Part shown: positions 1 through 6,507 of the stretch, piece after piece
How positions within the stretch are numbered: the stretch's first letter is position 1
Layout: each line of letters starts with the position of its first letter
Origin: Gemmatimonadota bacterium
Lineage (GTDB): Bacteria; Gemmatimonadota; Gemmatimonadetes; Gemmatimonadales; Gemmatimonadaceae
NCBI GenBank assembly: GCA_947475795.1
Contig: CANJOX010000140.1
Coordinates: 1 to 8,105 of the forward strand
DNA length: 8,105 nt
Direction: 5' to 3'
Notes under the pieces: model-generated
The model's database searches: none
What the model saw: only the letters and a program-made list of their open reading frames with translations
Told to the model about the DNA's origin: nothing
Position numbers and translations under genes: made by a program

Positions 1-420
1 AATGACCTGGAGGCCGCGCACGATCGGGCTGTCCCCGTAGTGCACCCCGCCGACGCCAGGCTCCACGATCGGCGCATTGCGGCGATCGAGTTCGCGCACA
101 AACGCCCGGGTGCGTGCGCCGCCGAGCGGCTCGTCGAACGGCAGATTGGCGGCGGCGGAGATCCGCCCGTCGGGATCGGTGATGACGAGCGGAAGTCCCG
201 ATTCACGGATCTGCTGCGACAGCTCGAGCAGCGTGACGGTGGGATCCTGCGTGGCACTGGTGTCCTGCAGCGCGCGGAAGACGCGCGAGTACATCTGCCC
301 CTGCGAGGCGGCCGCCGCCCGCAGCTGGGTGACGACGTGCTGCGTATAGAGCACGTACCATGTGAGCAGCGCCAGCACGCCGAGCACCATGACAACGACG
401 GGCCAGCGGCGGCGACGCAT
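1..420 (-). CDS. Membrane sensor protein, N-terminal part (probable sensor histidine kinase), cut by the window edge
   Basis: This is an open frame of 140 codons on the minus strand, starting at an ATG (418-420) and running off the left edge. The N-terminus begins with four arginines followed by a single hydrophobic segment (about residues 6-25, ending in TWYVLY). That is a positive-inside signal anchor. Residues 26-135 are polar and look like an extracytoplasmic sensor domain containing the stretch LVITDPDGRISAAANLPFD. The visible end, VHYGDSPIVRGLQVI, resembles the YG-S-rxLrxxP stretch that precedes the second membrane helix in many Bacteroidota/Gemmatimonadota histidine kinases. The HAMP, DHp and ATPase domains would lie outside the window, so the kinase assignment is an inference. 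It lies 12 nt downstream of the serS stop codon in the same direction, so it is probably co-transcribed with serS. No strong ribosome binding site is visible. An alternative start is the internal Met at residue 11, but that would lose the arginine cluster. Confidence 0.72.
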   Translation of the reverse strand, partial: MRRRRWPVVVMVLGVLALLTWYVLYTQHVVTQLRAAAASQGQMYSRVFRALQDTSATQDPTVTLLELSQQIRESGLPLVITDPDGRISAAANLPFDEPLGGARTRAFVRELDRRNAPIVEPGVGGVHYGDSPIVRGLQVI

Positions 421-432
421 GGGCGGCCGTAC

Positions 433-1710
433 TCAGCGCAGTTCGGTGCGGCCGAGGTACGGCTGGAGCGCCTCGGGAATCCGGACCGAACCGTCCGGCT
501 GCTGATGGTGTTCGAGCAGACTCGCAATCACGCGCGAGAACGCGAGCGCGGAACCGTTGAGCGTGTGCACGAGCTTCGGCTTTTCCCCCGGGGCGGGGCG
601 GAAGCGGATGTTGGAACGGCGCGCCTGAAAATCGGTGAACAGGCTGCAGCTCGAGACTTCGAGCCACTTCCCGACGCCGGGCGCGAAGACCTCGAGATCG
701 TACGTTTTCGCGCTGGAGAAACCGGTGTCCCCGGCGGCCAGCAGCACAACGCGATACGGCAGCTCGAGGCGCTGCAGAATGGTCTCGGCCTGACCGGTGA
801 GGAGCTCCAGTTCCTGCAGCGAGGTCTCGGGATTGGCGTAGCGCACGAGTTCAACCTTGTCGAACTCGTGCACCCGCAGCAGCCCGCGCGTGTCCTTGCC
901 GGCGGCGCCGGCCTCGCGACGGAAGCAGGCGCTGAAGGCACAGAAGCGCTTGGGCAACTCGCTCGCGTCGAGGATCTCGTCCCGATAGAGATTCGTGACC
1001 GGGACTTCGGCCGTGGGAATGAGAAACAGTTCGTCGGCGGTGACCGCATAGGCGTCGTCCTCGAACTTCGGGAAGTTGCCCGTGCCGGTCATGGACGCCC
1101 GGTTGACCACGAGCGGTACCCACGTTTCCTCGTAGCCGTGCTCCTCGGTGTGGATATCGAGCATCATGTTCATGAGCGCGCGCACGAGGCGCGCCCCACG
1201 ACCGCGATACACGATGAAGCCGGATCCACTGATCTTGGCACCGCGGGCCAGGTCGAGCATACCGAGCGCTTCGCCCTTGTCCCAGTGGGGAACGATCGCC
1301 GGATCCGGCTCGCGCGGGGTGCCCCACGTGCGGACGACGGTGTTGGCGGACTCGTCGCCCTCGGGGACGTCGGGGAGCGTGATGTTCGGCAGATCGTAGA
1401 GCATCTGCTGGACGGCCGCGTCGGCATCGGTGCGACGCTGCTCGAGCCCGGCGATCTCCTCGCCGATGGCCCGCCCTTCGGCCATCAGTTCGGTGGCATC
1501 CTCACCCGCCTTGCGGCGCTGCCCGACTTCCTGCGTGACCTTGTTGCGGCGCGCCTGCCGGGCTTCGAGCTCGGTGATGGCGGTCCGGCGCTCGCGCTCA
1601 AGTGCCTCGGCGCGATCGAGCATGGGGGCGAGCTCGGCGAGCTTGCCGCGGCGACGCATGCCGTCGCGGAGATGGTCGAGCTGGTCGCGCAACAACCGGA
1701 TATCATGCAT
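433..1710 (-). CDS. serS: Seryl-tRNA synthetase
   Basis: Class II aminoacyl-tRNA synthetase that charges tRNA-Ser (and tRNA-Sec where present) with serine in the cytoplasm. The product is 425 residues, the usual bacterial length. Residues 1-105 are the charged, alanine/arginine/glutamate-rich helical arm (antiparallel coiled coil) that contacts the long variable arm of tRNA-Ser. The catalytic core follows. The TAEVPVTNLYRDEIL stretch (232-247) is typical of the family. Motif 2 lies at about 259-289 (FSACFRREAGAAGKDTRG, then RVHEFDKVEL). Motif 3 is near the C-terminus (TLNGSALAFSRVIASLLE, 383-400, then QQPDGSVRIPEALQPYLG). All expected motifs are intact. The start was set at the ATG at 1708-1710 (MHDIRLLRDQ), which matches the family's N-terminus; an upstream in-frame start at 1749 lies inside the preceding lipoprotein gene. 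That gene ends 7 nt upstream and the putative sensor kinase begins 12 nt downstream, giving a likely three-gene leftward operon. Confidence 0.98.
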   Translation of the reverse strand: MHDIRLLRDQLDHLRDGMRRRGKLAELAPMLDRAEALERERRTAITELEARQARRNKVTQEVGQRRKAGEDATELMAEGRAIGEEIAGLEQRRTDADAAVQQMLYDLPNITLPDVPEGDESANTVVRTWGTPREPDPAIVPHWDKGEALGMLDLARGAKISGSGFIVYRGRGARLVRALMNMMLDIHTEEHGYEETWVPLVVNRASMTGTGNFPKFEDDAYAVTADELFLIPTAEVPVTNLYRDEILDASELPKRFCAFSACFRREAGAAGKDTRGLLRVHEFDKVELVRYANPETSLQELELLTGQAETILQRLELPYRVVLLAAGDTGFSSAKTYDLEVFAPGVGKWLEVSSCSLFTDFQARRSNIRFRPAPGEKPKLVHTLNGSALAFSRVIASLLEHHQQPDGSVRIPEALQPYLGRTELR

Positions 1711-1717
1711 ACGGAAA

Positions 1718-2287
1718 TCAGTTCTTCGGGATACCGACGGTGAGCGCACGGAAGCCGCAGTTGCGGTTCACGAGCGAGCCGACCACGATGCGCCGCTGCG
1801 CGACCAGGATGCTGTCGACCACCAGCTTGGCGTAGTACGGCTCGCCGTACACGCACCCCGAGCCGGGAAGCTGCAACACGACGGTTTCGCCCACCCCGAC
1901 GACGAGCGTCGAGTCGAGCACATAGCCCTTTTCGGGGGCGCGCTCGAGCACGCTGTAGGCGGTGCTGGAACGCAGCATCCCAACCGACGGCGCCCCACCC
2001 GGCGGAAGGGGTACGACGGCGCGGACGGGGAGCAGTTTCACCTTGTTGTCGGCGGTGAGGTCGAAGGCGACGTCGAAGTTGACGCTGCCGTTCGAAAGCA
2101 CCTGCGGGCGGGCCAGCAATTCCGCGGTGAACTGATACGCGGCCGGCAGCACCGATGACGTACCGCTCAGGGCGTAAACACTGAAGGTGCGGGACGAGTT
2201 CTCGAAGGCGGCCGCCGACAACAGGCTGTTCGTGTCGCTACAGGCGGCGACGGCGAGGGCTGTGACGGTGAGGGCCGAAAACGACAT
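1718..2287 (-). CDS. Putative lipoprotein of unknown function
   Basis: The product is 189 residues from the ATG at 2285-2287. It opens with a hydrophobic signal (MSFSALTVTALAVAAC) ending in a lipobox-like VAAC, so Cys16 would be lipidated and the protein anchored in a membrane, probably facing the periplasm. The mature part is beta-rich. It contains a segment about responses to a proline/glycine stretch (PLPPGGAPSVGML, 93-105) and two further cysteines, Cys145 (GSGCVYGEP) and Cys177 (NRNCGFRALTVGIPKN), which could form a disulfide. I do not recognise a named family. The chosen start lacks the usual basic residues. An in-frame extension to a TTG at 2390-2392 would add 35 residues including RVARR just before the hydrophobic core, but neither start has a convincing ribosome binding site. 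The gene ends 7 nt before serS, so it is probably its upstream operon partner. It is divergent from the Roadblock gene. Confidence 0.78.
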   Translation of the reverse strand: MSFSALTVTALAVAACSDTNSLLSAAAFENSSRTFSVYALSGTSSVLPAAYQFTAELLARPQVLSNGSVNFDVAFDLTADNKVKLLPVRAVVPLPPGGAPSVGMLRSSTAYSVLERAPEKGYVLDSTLVVGVGETVVLQLPGSGCVYGEPYYAKLVVDSILVAQRRIVVGSLVNRNCGFRALTVGIPKN

Positions 2288-2485
2288 GGCGCGCCGAGCG
2301 ACTCGAGGCGCGCCGAAGATGCGTGCGAGCAGTGGGATTCCCCTGGTGGTGGTACGGATGTGGAGGTTACCGCCCCACTGGTGTCCGGGCAAGCGGTGGC
2401 GCGCGCGATTCGGGGCCCCGTGGCCTGAGCCGCCCGTCGATCGTCCTCGCTTGACTTCCCTCCTATCAAGGACGAGCGTACTCCG
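2288..2485. promoter_or_regulatory. Divergent intergenic region expected to hold both operon promoters
   Basis: This 198-nt gap separates the leftward lipoprotein-serS operon from the rightward Roadblock operon, so promoters for both must lie here or just inside the flanking genes. A TTGACT hexamer at 2451-2456 is a fair -35 match on the plus strand, but no good -10 hexamer sits 16-18 nt downstream. On the plus strand AAGGA (2468-2472) lies 13 nt before the Roadblock ATG and may act as its ribosome binding site. No convincing operator or riboswitch was found. The promoter call rests on gene arrangement, not on a strong motif. Confidence 0.35.
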
Positions 2486-2839
2486 ATGGCCACCATTCGT
2501 GATCTTGTCAGTGCACTGCGCCGCCGCGACGGGGTGGATGCCGCCGTTGTCCTGGGCCGCGACGGCCTGCTGATCGACGGCGCCACGGAGAAGGGTTTCG
2601 ACGCCGAGGGGCTGGCGGCCTACGTGCCGCCGATGGCGTTGGCGGCGGCCGAGATGGCGCTGGCGGCCGGGCGCGGCGAGGTCGGGTTGATGGTGCTGGA
2701 TTGCAGCGCGGGCGCGGTGGTGGTGACCTCGCTGTCCCCTGATGCCTACCTGCTCGTGCTGCTCCGTCCCGCGGGCGATCTGGGCGCGTTACTGTACGAC
2801 CTGCGCCGGCACCGGGCGCACATCGCGTCGATCGTCTGA
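2486..2839 (+). CDS. Roadblock/LC7 domain protein (MglB-like)
   Basis: The product is 117 residues, a single Roadblock/LC7 domain with nothing else attached. It opens with a helix (MATIRDLVSALRRRDGV), then the strand-turn-strand element AAVVLGRDGLLIDG (19-32) typical of the fold. A long alanine-rich helix follows (about 41-62), then two beta strands (GLMVLDCSAGAVVVTSLS, 67-84; YLLVLLRPAGDLG, 88-100) and a C-terminal helix (LYDLRRHRAHIASIV). Bacterial proteins of this family dimerise and commonly bind or activate small Ras-like GTPases of the MglA type, or act as regulatory scaffolds. No GTPase gene is present in this window. It is the first gene of the plus-strand block. Its TGA (2837-2839) lies close to or overlaps the response regulator start, depending on which start that gene uses. 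Confidence 0.88.
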   Translation: MATIRDLVSALRRRDGVDAAVVLGRDGLLIDGATEKGFDAEGLAAYVPPMALAAAEMALAAGRGEVGLMVLDCSAGAVVVTSLSPDAYLLVLLRPAGDLGALLYDLRRHRAHIASIV

Positions 2840-2889
2840 GCCGCGCGACCGAAGAGCCGCTGCCTCAGGACCCGGCCGTCGGTGTCACC

Positions 2890-3270
2890 GTGCTGGTGGT
2901 GGACGACGAGCCGCACATCGGGCGCATCATCCAAACCCGGCTGGAACAGGCGGGCTTCCGCGTGCTGCTGGCCGAGCATGGGCCGGAGGCGCTGACGCAG
3001 CTCGAGGCCAATCCGGAGGTGGCGCTGGTCGTGCTGGATCTGATGCTGCCGGGGATGTCCGGCACCGACATCCTGCGCAGCCTGCGGGGCGACGGGCGGT
3101 GGCGTCACCTGCCCTGCATCGTCCTCACGGCAGCGGGGCAGGATGCGCAGCTGCGCGAAGCCGAATCCCTCGGCGTGTCCGAGATCATGACCAAGCCCTT
3201 CAGTCCGCGACGGCTTCTGGAGCGTGTGCGCGGTTTTACCGGAACCCTGTTACCGCCGGTTGTTTCATGA
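2890..3270 (+). CDS. Single-domain response regulator (CheY-like receiver)
   Basis: The product is 126 residues from a GTG at 2890-2892 and consists only of a receiver domain. Residues that define the family are present: the acidic pair Asp5-Asp6 (VVDDEP), the phospho-acceptor Asp50 in VVLDLMLPGMSG, the switch Thr80 (IVLTAAG) and Lys102 in MTKPF. It should therefore be phosphorylated by a histidine kinase. It has no output domain, so it would signal through protein contacts. The start is uncertain: GTG 2890 puts the first residue almost directly on strand beta-1 and has no ribosome binding site at a normal distance. The frame is open upstream to 2743 without any ATG, GTG or TTG. A CTG at 2836-2838 would overlap the Roadblock stop by 4 bp and add 18 residues. 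Its own TGA (3268-3270) overlaps the ATG of the next gene. The partner kinase is not identifiable; the partial membrane protein at the left edge is only a candidate. Confidence 0.9.
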   Translation: MLVVDDEPHIGRIIQTRLEQAGFRVLLAEHGPEALTQLEANPEVALVVLDLMLPGMSGTDILRSLRGDGRWRHLPCIVLTAAGQDAQLREAESLGVSEIMTKPFSPRRLLERVRGFTGTLLPPVVS

Positions 3271-4298
3271 ATTGTTGGAATGTGGTGCTGGCCGGTGGTG
3301 TGGGCTCGCGATTCTGGCCGTTGTCGACGCCGGAGCGTCCCAAGCAGCTGTTGCCGCTGGTGAGCGATGCGCCGATGCTGCGCGACACGCTCGATCGCAT
3401 GCGGCCGCTGGCCCCGATGGCGCAGACGCTCGTGCTGACGAATGCGTCGCTGCGCGCGGCCGTCCTGGCGCTCGCGCCTGATTTGCCGCCCGAGAACGTG
3501 ATCGCCGAGCCGCGGCCGGCGGGGACGTGCGCGGCGCTGGCGTGGGCCGCGCGCGTGATTGCCGACCGGGCCGGGAGCGACGCGGTGATGATCTGCGTGC
3601 ACGCCGACTGGTCGATCGGGGACGTGCCGGGCTTTCAGGAGACGCTGCTGGCGGCGGCGCGGGTGGCCGTCGACGAGCGGGCGCTGGTGACCGTGGGGGT
3701 GGTCCCGTCCCGGCCCGATCCCGGATTCGGGTACATCCAGCCCGGGGCGGAGGTCCGCACGGGGGTGCGCCACGTGGCGCGGTTCGTGGAGAAGCCCGAC
3801 CGCGCGCGTGCGGCGCAGATGGTGGACGACGGATTCTTGTGGAACTCGGGGATTTTCGCGTGGCGCGTGGGGGACCTGCTGGCGGAGATCCGCACGCACA
3901 CGCCGGAGGTCCAGCCGGCGCTGGACGCCGCGGGGGATGACCTCACGGCGTTCTTTGCGGCGGTGACACCGGTGGCGATCGACGTGGGCGTGCTGGAGCG
4001 CAGCGAGCGCGTGCTCGTACTGGCCGGCGCCTTCGGGTGGGACGATGTGGGGACGTGGGCGGCGCTGCATCGGGTGCGCGCGCGCGACGCGCAGAACAAC
4101 GCCGTGCTGGGTCCAGTGTTTGCGCTGCAGGCGGCGGGCAACGTGGTGCACGCGGAGGGCACGCAGGTGGTGCTGTACGGCGTGGACGACCTCGTGGTGG
4201 TGGCGCGCGAAGGGCTGGTGATGGTCACGACGCGCGAGAAGGCGGCCGACCTGAAGACGCTGCTCGATGCACTGCCGGCCGAGGTGCGCGGCTCGTGA
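3267..4298 (+). CDS. manC: Mannose-1-phosphate guanylyltransferase (GDP-mannose pyrophosphorylase)
   Basis: Makes GDP-mannose from mannose-1-phosphate and GTP in the cytoplasm, feeding polysaccharide, glycan or GDP-sugar synthesis. The product is 343 residues, so it is the short form without the C-terminal phosphomannose isomerase domain. The nucleotide-binding signature is VVLAGGVGSRFWPLS (6-20) followed by PERPKQLLPL (22-31). Other family marks are EPRPAGT (81-87), GFGYIQPG (153-160), FVEKPD (173-178), WNSGIFAW (192-199) and FGWDDVGTWAALHRV (256-270). At the usual metal-site position the sequence reads HADW (112-115) where the family normally has P-[AS]-D-H; the aspartate (Asp114) is kept. 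The AP of the common NTAPA segment also differs (TCAAL). The ATG start overlaps the response regulator stop (ATGA, 3267-3270). Its own TGA overlaps the GTG start of the next gene, so translation of all three is likely coupled. The exact sugar substrate is inferred from family resemblance. Confidence 0.93.
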   Translation: MNCWNVVLAGGVGSRFWPLSTPERPKQLLPLVSDAPMLRDTLDRMRPLAPMAQTLVLTNASLRAAVLALAPDLPPENVIAEPRPAGTCAALAWAARVIADRAGSDAVMICVHADWSIGDVPGFQETLLAAARVAVDERALVTVGVVPSRPDPGFGYIQPGAEVRTGVRHVARFVEKPDRARAAQMVDDGFLWNSGIFAWRVGDLLAEIRTHTPEVQPALDAAGDDLTAFFAAVTPVAIDVGVLERSERVLVLAGAFGWDDVGTWAALHRVRARDAQNNAVLGPVFALQAAGNVVHAEGTQVVLYGVDDLVVVAREGLVMVTTREKAADLKTLLDALPAEVRGS

Positions 4299-5572
4299 TC
4301 GTGTTGGTGGACGACCATGCGGCGCGGCGCTTCGAACCGTTCGCGACGAGCCGGCCGTTCAGTGAGATGCGCGCGGGGGCGCTGCTGACCCGTGAGCGCT
4401 GGGAGCGGGTACTCGGCGCCGAGGCGGTGGGGTTCGTGGCGGCGCCCCATCTGGACGGCTTCGCTGAATTCGAGGCGCCGCCGTGCGTGAACGGGGGAGC
4501 GCTGGCGCCGGGGACGTGGATCGTGAACAGCCGTGCCCTGCCCCTGCTGGCCGCCGACGCGTGGACGGTGACGAGTGCGGCGTCGACCATTACGGTGGGC
4601 GGCCGCGTGGCCGCGCGGCGGCTCGCGGTGGCGCTGCCGGCGGCCACCGACGAGGCGATTCTGGCGGCGCTGACCGACGACGCGAGTGATCCGCTTGACG
4701 CTGAGGGAGCGACGGCGGGTGGCACGGTCGCGCTGGACGGGGTGTGGATCGACGAGGTATGGGATCTGATCCGCACATTGCCGAGCGTACTGCTGGCCGA
4801 TATCCCGGCGATCGCGGCCAGCCTGTCCACCACGACCATCACGGCCGCGGCGGCGCCGGGCCCCGGCGGGGCGTCACCGTATGTGACAGGAGCGCACGCG
4901 CTGTACGTGGAGGCGGGCGCGTTTATCGAGCCGATGAGCGTGTTCGATACGAGCGCGGGGCCAGTGCTGGTGCGGCGGGGCGCGCAGGTGCAGGCCTTCA
5001 CGCGCGTGATCGGCCCCTGCTACATCGGGTGCGACAGCGTGGTCACGACCGACCGGATTGCGTGCTCCTCGATCGGCGACCAGTGCCGGGTGCACGGCGA
5101 GCTGTCGACGACGATTCTCGTGGGGCATGCCAACAAGGGGCACGACGGCTTCGTGGGGCACTCGGTGCTGGGGCGCTGGGTGAACCTGGGCGCCGGGACG
5201 ATCACGAGCAATCTGAAGAACACGTACGGCACCGTGGCGTTGTGGACGCCGGACGGGGTGCGTGACACCGGGCTCCAGTTTTTGGGCACGCTGTTCGGCG
5301 ATCACGTGAAAACCGGCATCGGGTTGCGCCTGACCACCGGGTGCGTGCTGGGCGCGGGTGCCAACGTGTTCGATGCCATGCCCCCCAAGGCGGTGCCCCC
5401 GTTCGCGTGGGGCGGGCGGGCCCCGTACGACGCCTTTGACGGCGGGAAGTTTGTGCAGACCGCCACGCGCATGATGGCGCGGCGTGCGGTGACGCTGAGC
5501 GAGAGCGCCGGCCGCTGGTGGCACGCGATCTACCGGACCAGCGAGGCCGACGCCCGCTGGCCACGACGCTGA
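4295..5572 (+). CDS. GlmU-family protein (alternative bacterial type): sugar nucleotidyltransferase-like domain plus left-handed beta-helix
   Basis: The product is 425 residues from a GTG that overlaps the preceding stop (GTGA, 4295-4298). The N-terminus, IVLVDDHAARRFEPFATSRP then FSEMRAGALLTRERWERVLG, matches the start of the GlmU-like family annotated as putative UDP-N-acetylglucosamine diphosphorylase/glucosamine-1-phosphate N-acetyltransferase (the TIGR03991 type, best known in Bacteroidota). The canonical GlmU loop LAAGxGTRM is absent, as in that family. A left-handed beta-helix begins near residue 200 and carries HANKGHDGFVGHSVLG (278-293), GRWVNLGAGTITSNLKNTYG (293-312), TGLQFLGTLFGDHVKTGIG (325-343) and VLGAGANVF (351-359), then PPFAWGG. 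These are characteristic of the acyltransferase half. A likely role is an amino-sugar nucleotide for peptidoglycan, lipopolysaccharide or exopolysaccharide; which half is active cannot be told from sequence. The C-terminus ends in a helical, arginine-rich tail. The next gene starts 31 nt downstream. Confidence 0.87.
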   Translation: MIVLVDDHAARRFEPFATSRPFSEMRAGALLTRERWERVLGAEAVGFVAAPHLDGFAEFEAPPCVNGGALAPGTWIVNSRALPLLAADAWTVTSAASTITVGGRVAARRLAVALPAATDEAILAALTDDASDPLDAEGATAGGTVALDGVWIDEVWDLIRTLPSVLLADIPAIAASLSTTTITAAAAPGPGGASPYVTGAHALYVEAGAFIEPMSVFDTSAGPVLVRRGAQVQAFTRVIGPCYIGCDSVVTTDRIACSSIGDQCRVHGELSTTILVGHANKGHDGFVGHSVLGRWVNLGAGTITSNLKNTYGTVALWTPDGVRDTGLQFLGTLFGDHVKTGIGLRLTTGCVLGAGANVFDAMPPKAVPPFAWGGRAPYDAFDGGKFVQTATRMMARRAVTLSESAGRWWHAIYRTSEADARWPRR

Positions 5573-5603
5573 CCGCGACGCTGATGCGCGCGCCGAGGGC
5601 GGC

Positions 5604-6440
5604 GTGCTGCGGGTAACGGTGCTGGGGAGTGGAAGCCGCGGGAACGCGATCCTGGTGGACGGCACCGAGGGGGCCCTGCTCGTTGATGCGGGGTTCGGGG
5701 TGCGCTCGCTGACGAAGCGTCTGGCGCTGGCGGGGCGGCGACCCGAAGAGATCGGGGCCCTGCTGCTGACGCACGAGCACACCGATCACGCGAGCGGGGC
5801 GGCCGCGGCGCGGGCCCGGTGGGGATGGCCGGGGTATGCGTCGGCCGGGACCATCGCCGGGCTCGACCAGCGCGACGGCGCCCCGCCCGCCGCGTGGCAG
5901 GCCTTTGCGGAAGGTGGGGCGACCGCCGTGGGCGGCTTCGCCGTCGAGACGACCCCGGTGCCGCACGACGCGCGCGACTGCCGCGCGCTGGTGGTGACGG
6001 ATGTGCGCAGTGGCGCGCGAGTGGGGATCGCGATGGATGTGGGGCGCGTGCCGGAGACGTTACCGGTGGCGTTCGAGCGTCTCGACCTGCTGGTGGTGGA
6101 GTCGAATCACGACGAGCAGATGCTGGCCCGCGGCCCCTATCCGTGGTCGCTGAAGCAGCGAATCAGCGGGGGGCTGGGGCACCTGTCGAACGGGGCGGCG
6201 GCGGCGTTCGCGAGCGGGTGCGTGCACCCCGGGCTGCGCGGGGTGCTGCTCGCCCACTTGAGCGAAACCAACAATGCGCCGGCGATGGCGATTGCCCGGA
6301 CGCGCGAGGCCCTCCACCGCGCCGGGTGGATGCGGGCGGCGTTACACGCTGCGTCGCAGGGGGGGCCGTTGGCTCCGGTCGCGGCGACCGGTGAATCCGG
6401 ATGGCGGGCGCCGAGCGCGCAGCTGGGGCTGGGGCTCTAA
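5604..6440 (+). CDS. MBL-fold metallohydrolase, WalJ/YycJ-like
   Basis: The product is 278 residues, close to the usual length of the WalJ/YycJ group. The metallo-beta-lactamase core is complete: the N-terminal LGSGSRGNAILVDG (7-20), LLVDAG (25-30), the metal-binding THEHTDH (56-62), the HDA motif (His121), the bridging Asp145 in AMDVG, ESNHD (166-170), GHLSN (192-196) and the late His218 in LLAHLSETNN. Between HDA and ESNHD it lacks the beta-CASP residues of RNase J, so a small hydrolase is favoured. WalJ-like proteins have been described as nucleases or phosphodiesterases, but no substrate can be claimed here. The start is a GTG with GAGGG (5595-5599) 4 nt upstream; a nearby ATG at 5584 is out of frame. 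It is the last gene of the plus-strand block, 31 nt after the GlmU-like gene. The C-terminal 30 residues, after the conserved core, are low-complexity and variable. Confidence 0.9.
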   Translation: MLRVTVLGSGSRGNAILVDGTEGALLVDAGFGVRSLTKRLALAGRRPEEIGALLLTHEHTDHASGAAAARARWGWPGYASAGTIAGLDQRDGAPPAAWQAFAEGGATAVGGFAVETTPVPHDARDCRALVVTDVRSGARVGIAMDVGRVPETLPVAFERLDLLVVESNHDEQMLARGPYPWSLKQRISGGLGHLSNGAAAAFASGCVHPGLRGVLLAHLSETNNAPAMAIARTREALHRAGWMRAALHAASQGGPLAPVAATGESGWRAPSAQLGLGL

Positions 6441-6484
6441 CCGGCGGCGTGCGGACCGGTTGCCGTGCGGTTGGCCGACGGATG

Positions 6485-6507
6485 GTGCGCCGCTAGCGGC
6501 GGCGCAC
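6485..6507. repeat. Perfect GC-rich hairpin at the convergent gene junction
   Basis: Inverted repeat GTGCGCCGC (6485-6493) and GCGGCGCAC (6499-6507) with a 5-nt loop. It covers the stop codon and the last arginine codons of the leftward lipoprotein gene, and lies 45 nt after the hydrolase stop. It could slow transcription from both sides, but neither strand has a run of T after the stem, so it is not a canonical intrinsic terminator. The arginine-rich C-terminus could also produce such symmetry by chance in GC-rich DNA. Confidence 0.45.

Noticed and set aside
40..1743. A 567-codon plus-strand open frame across the serS locus
   Set aside because: It is fully antisense to serS and the neighbouring gene, has no recognisable domain, and is rich in Arg/Gly/His as expected of shadow frames in GC-rich DNA.
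2451..2485. TTGACT as the -35 element of the Roadblock operon promoter
   Set aside because: No credible -10 hexamer at 16-18 nt; kept only as a remark in the intergenic entry.
2742..3266. Upstream extension of the manC frame by 175 codons
   Set aside because: It overlaps the well-supported receiver gene and translates to low-complexity Arg/Gly/Ala sequence; the conserved manC N-terminus begins exactly at ATG 3267.
3105..4151. A 348-codon minus-strand open frame
   Set aside because: It is antisense to the clear manC gene and composed of Arg/His/Pro low-complexity sequence; no motif or start signal.
4037..4294. Upstream extension of the GlmU-like frame
   Set aside because: It lies within manC and is low-complexity; the family N-terminus (IVLVDD) follows the GTG at 4295 directly.
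6441..6492. Intrinsic terminator for the MBL hydrolase gene
   Set aside because: The hairpin at 6485-6507 lacks a T-run on either strand and overlaps coding sequence of the convergent gene.
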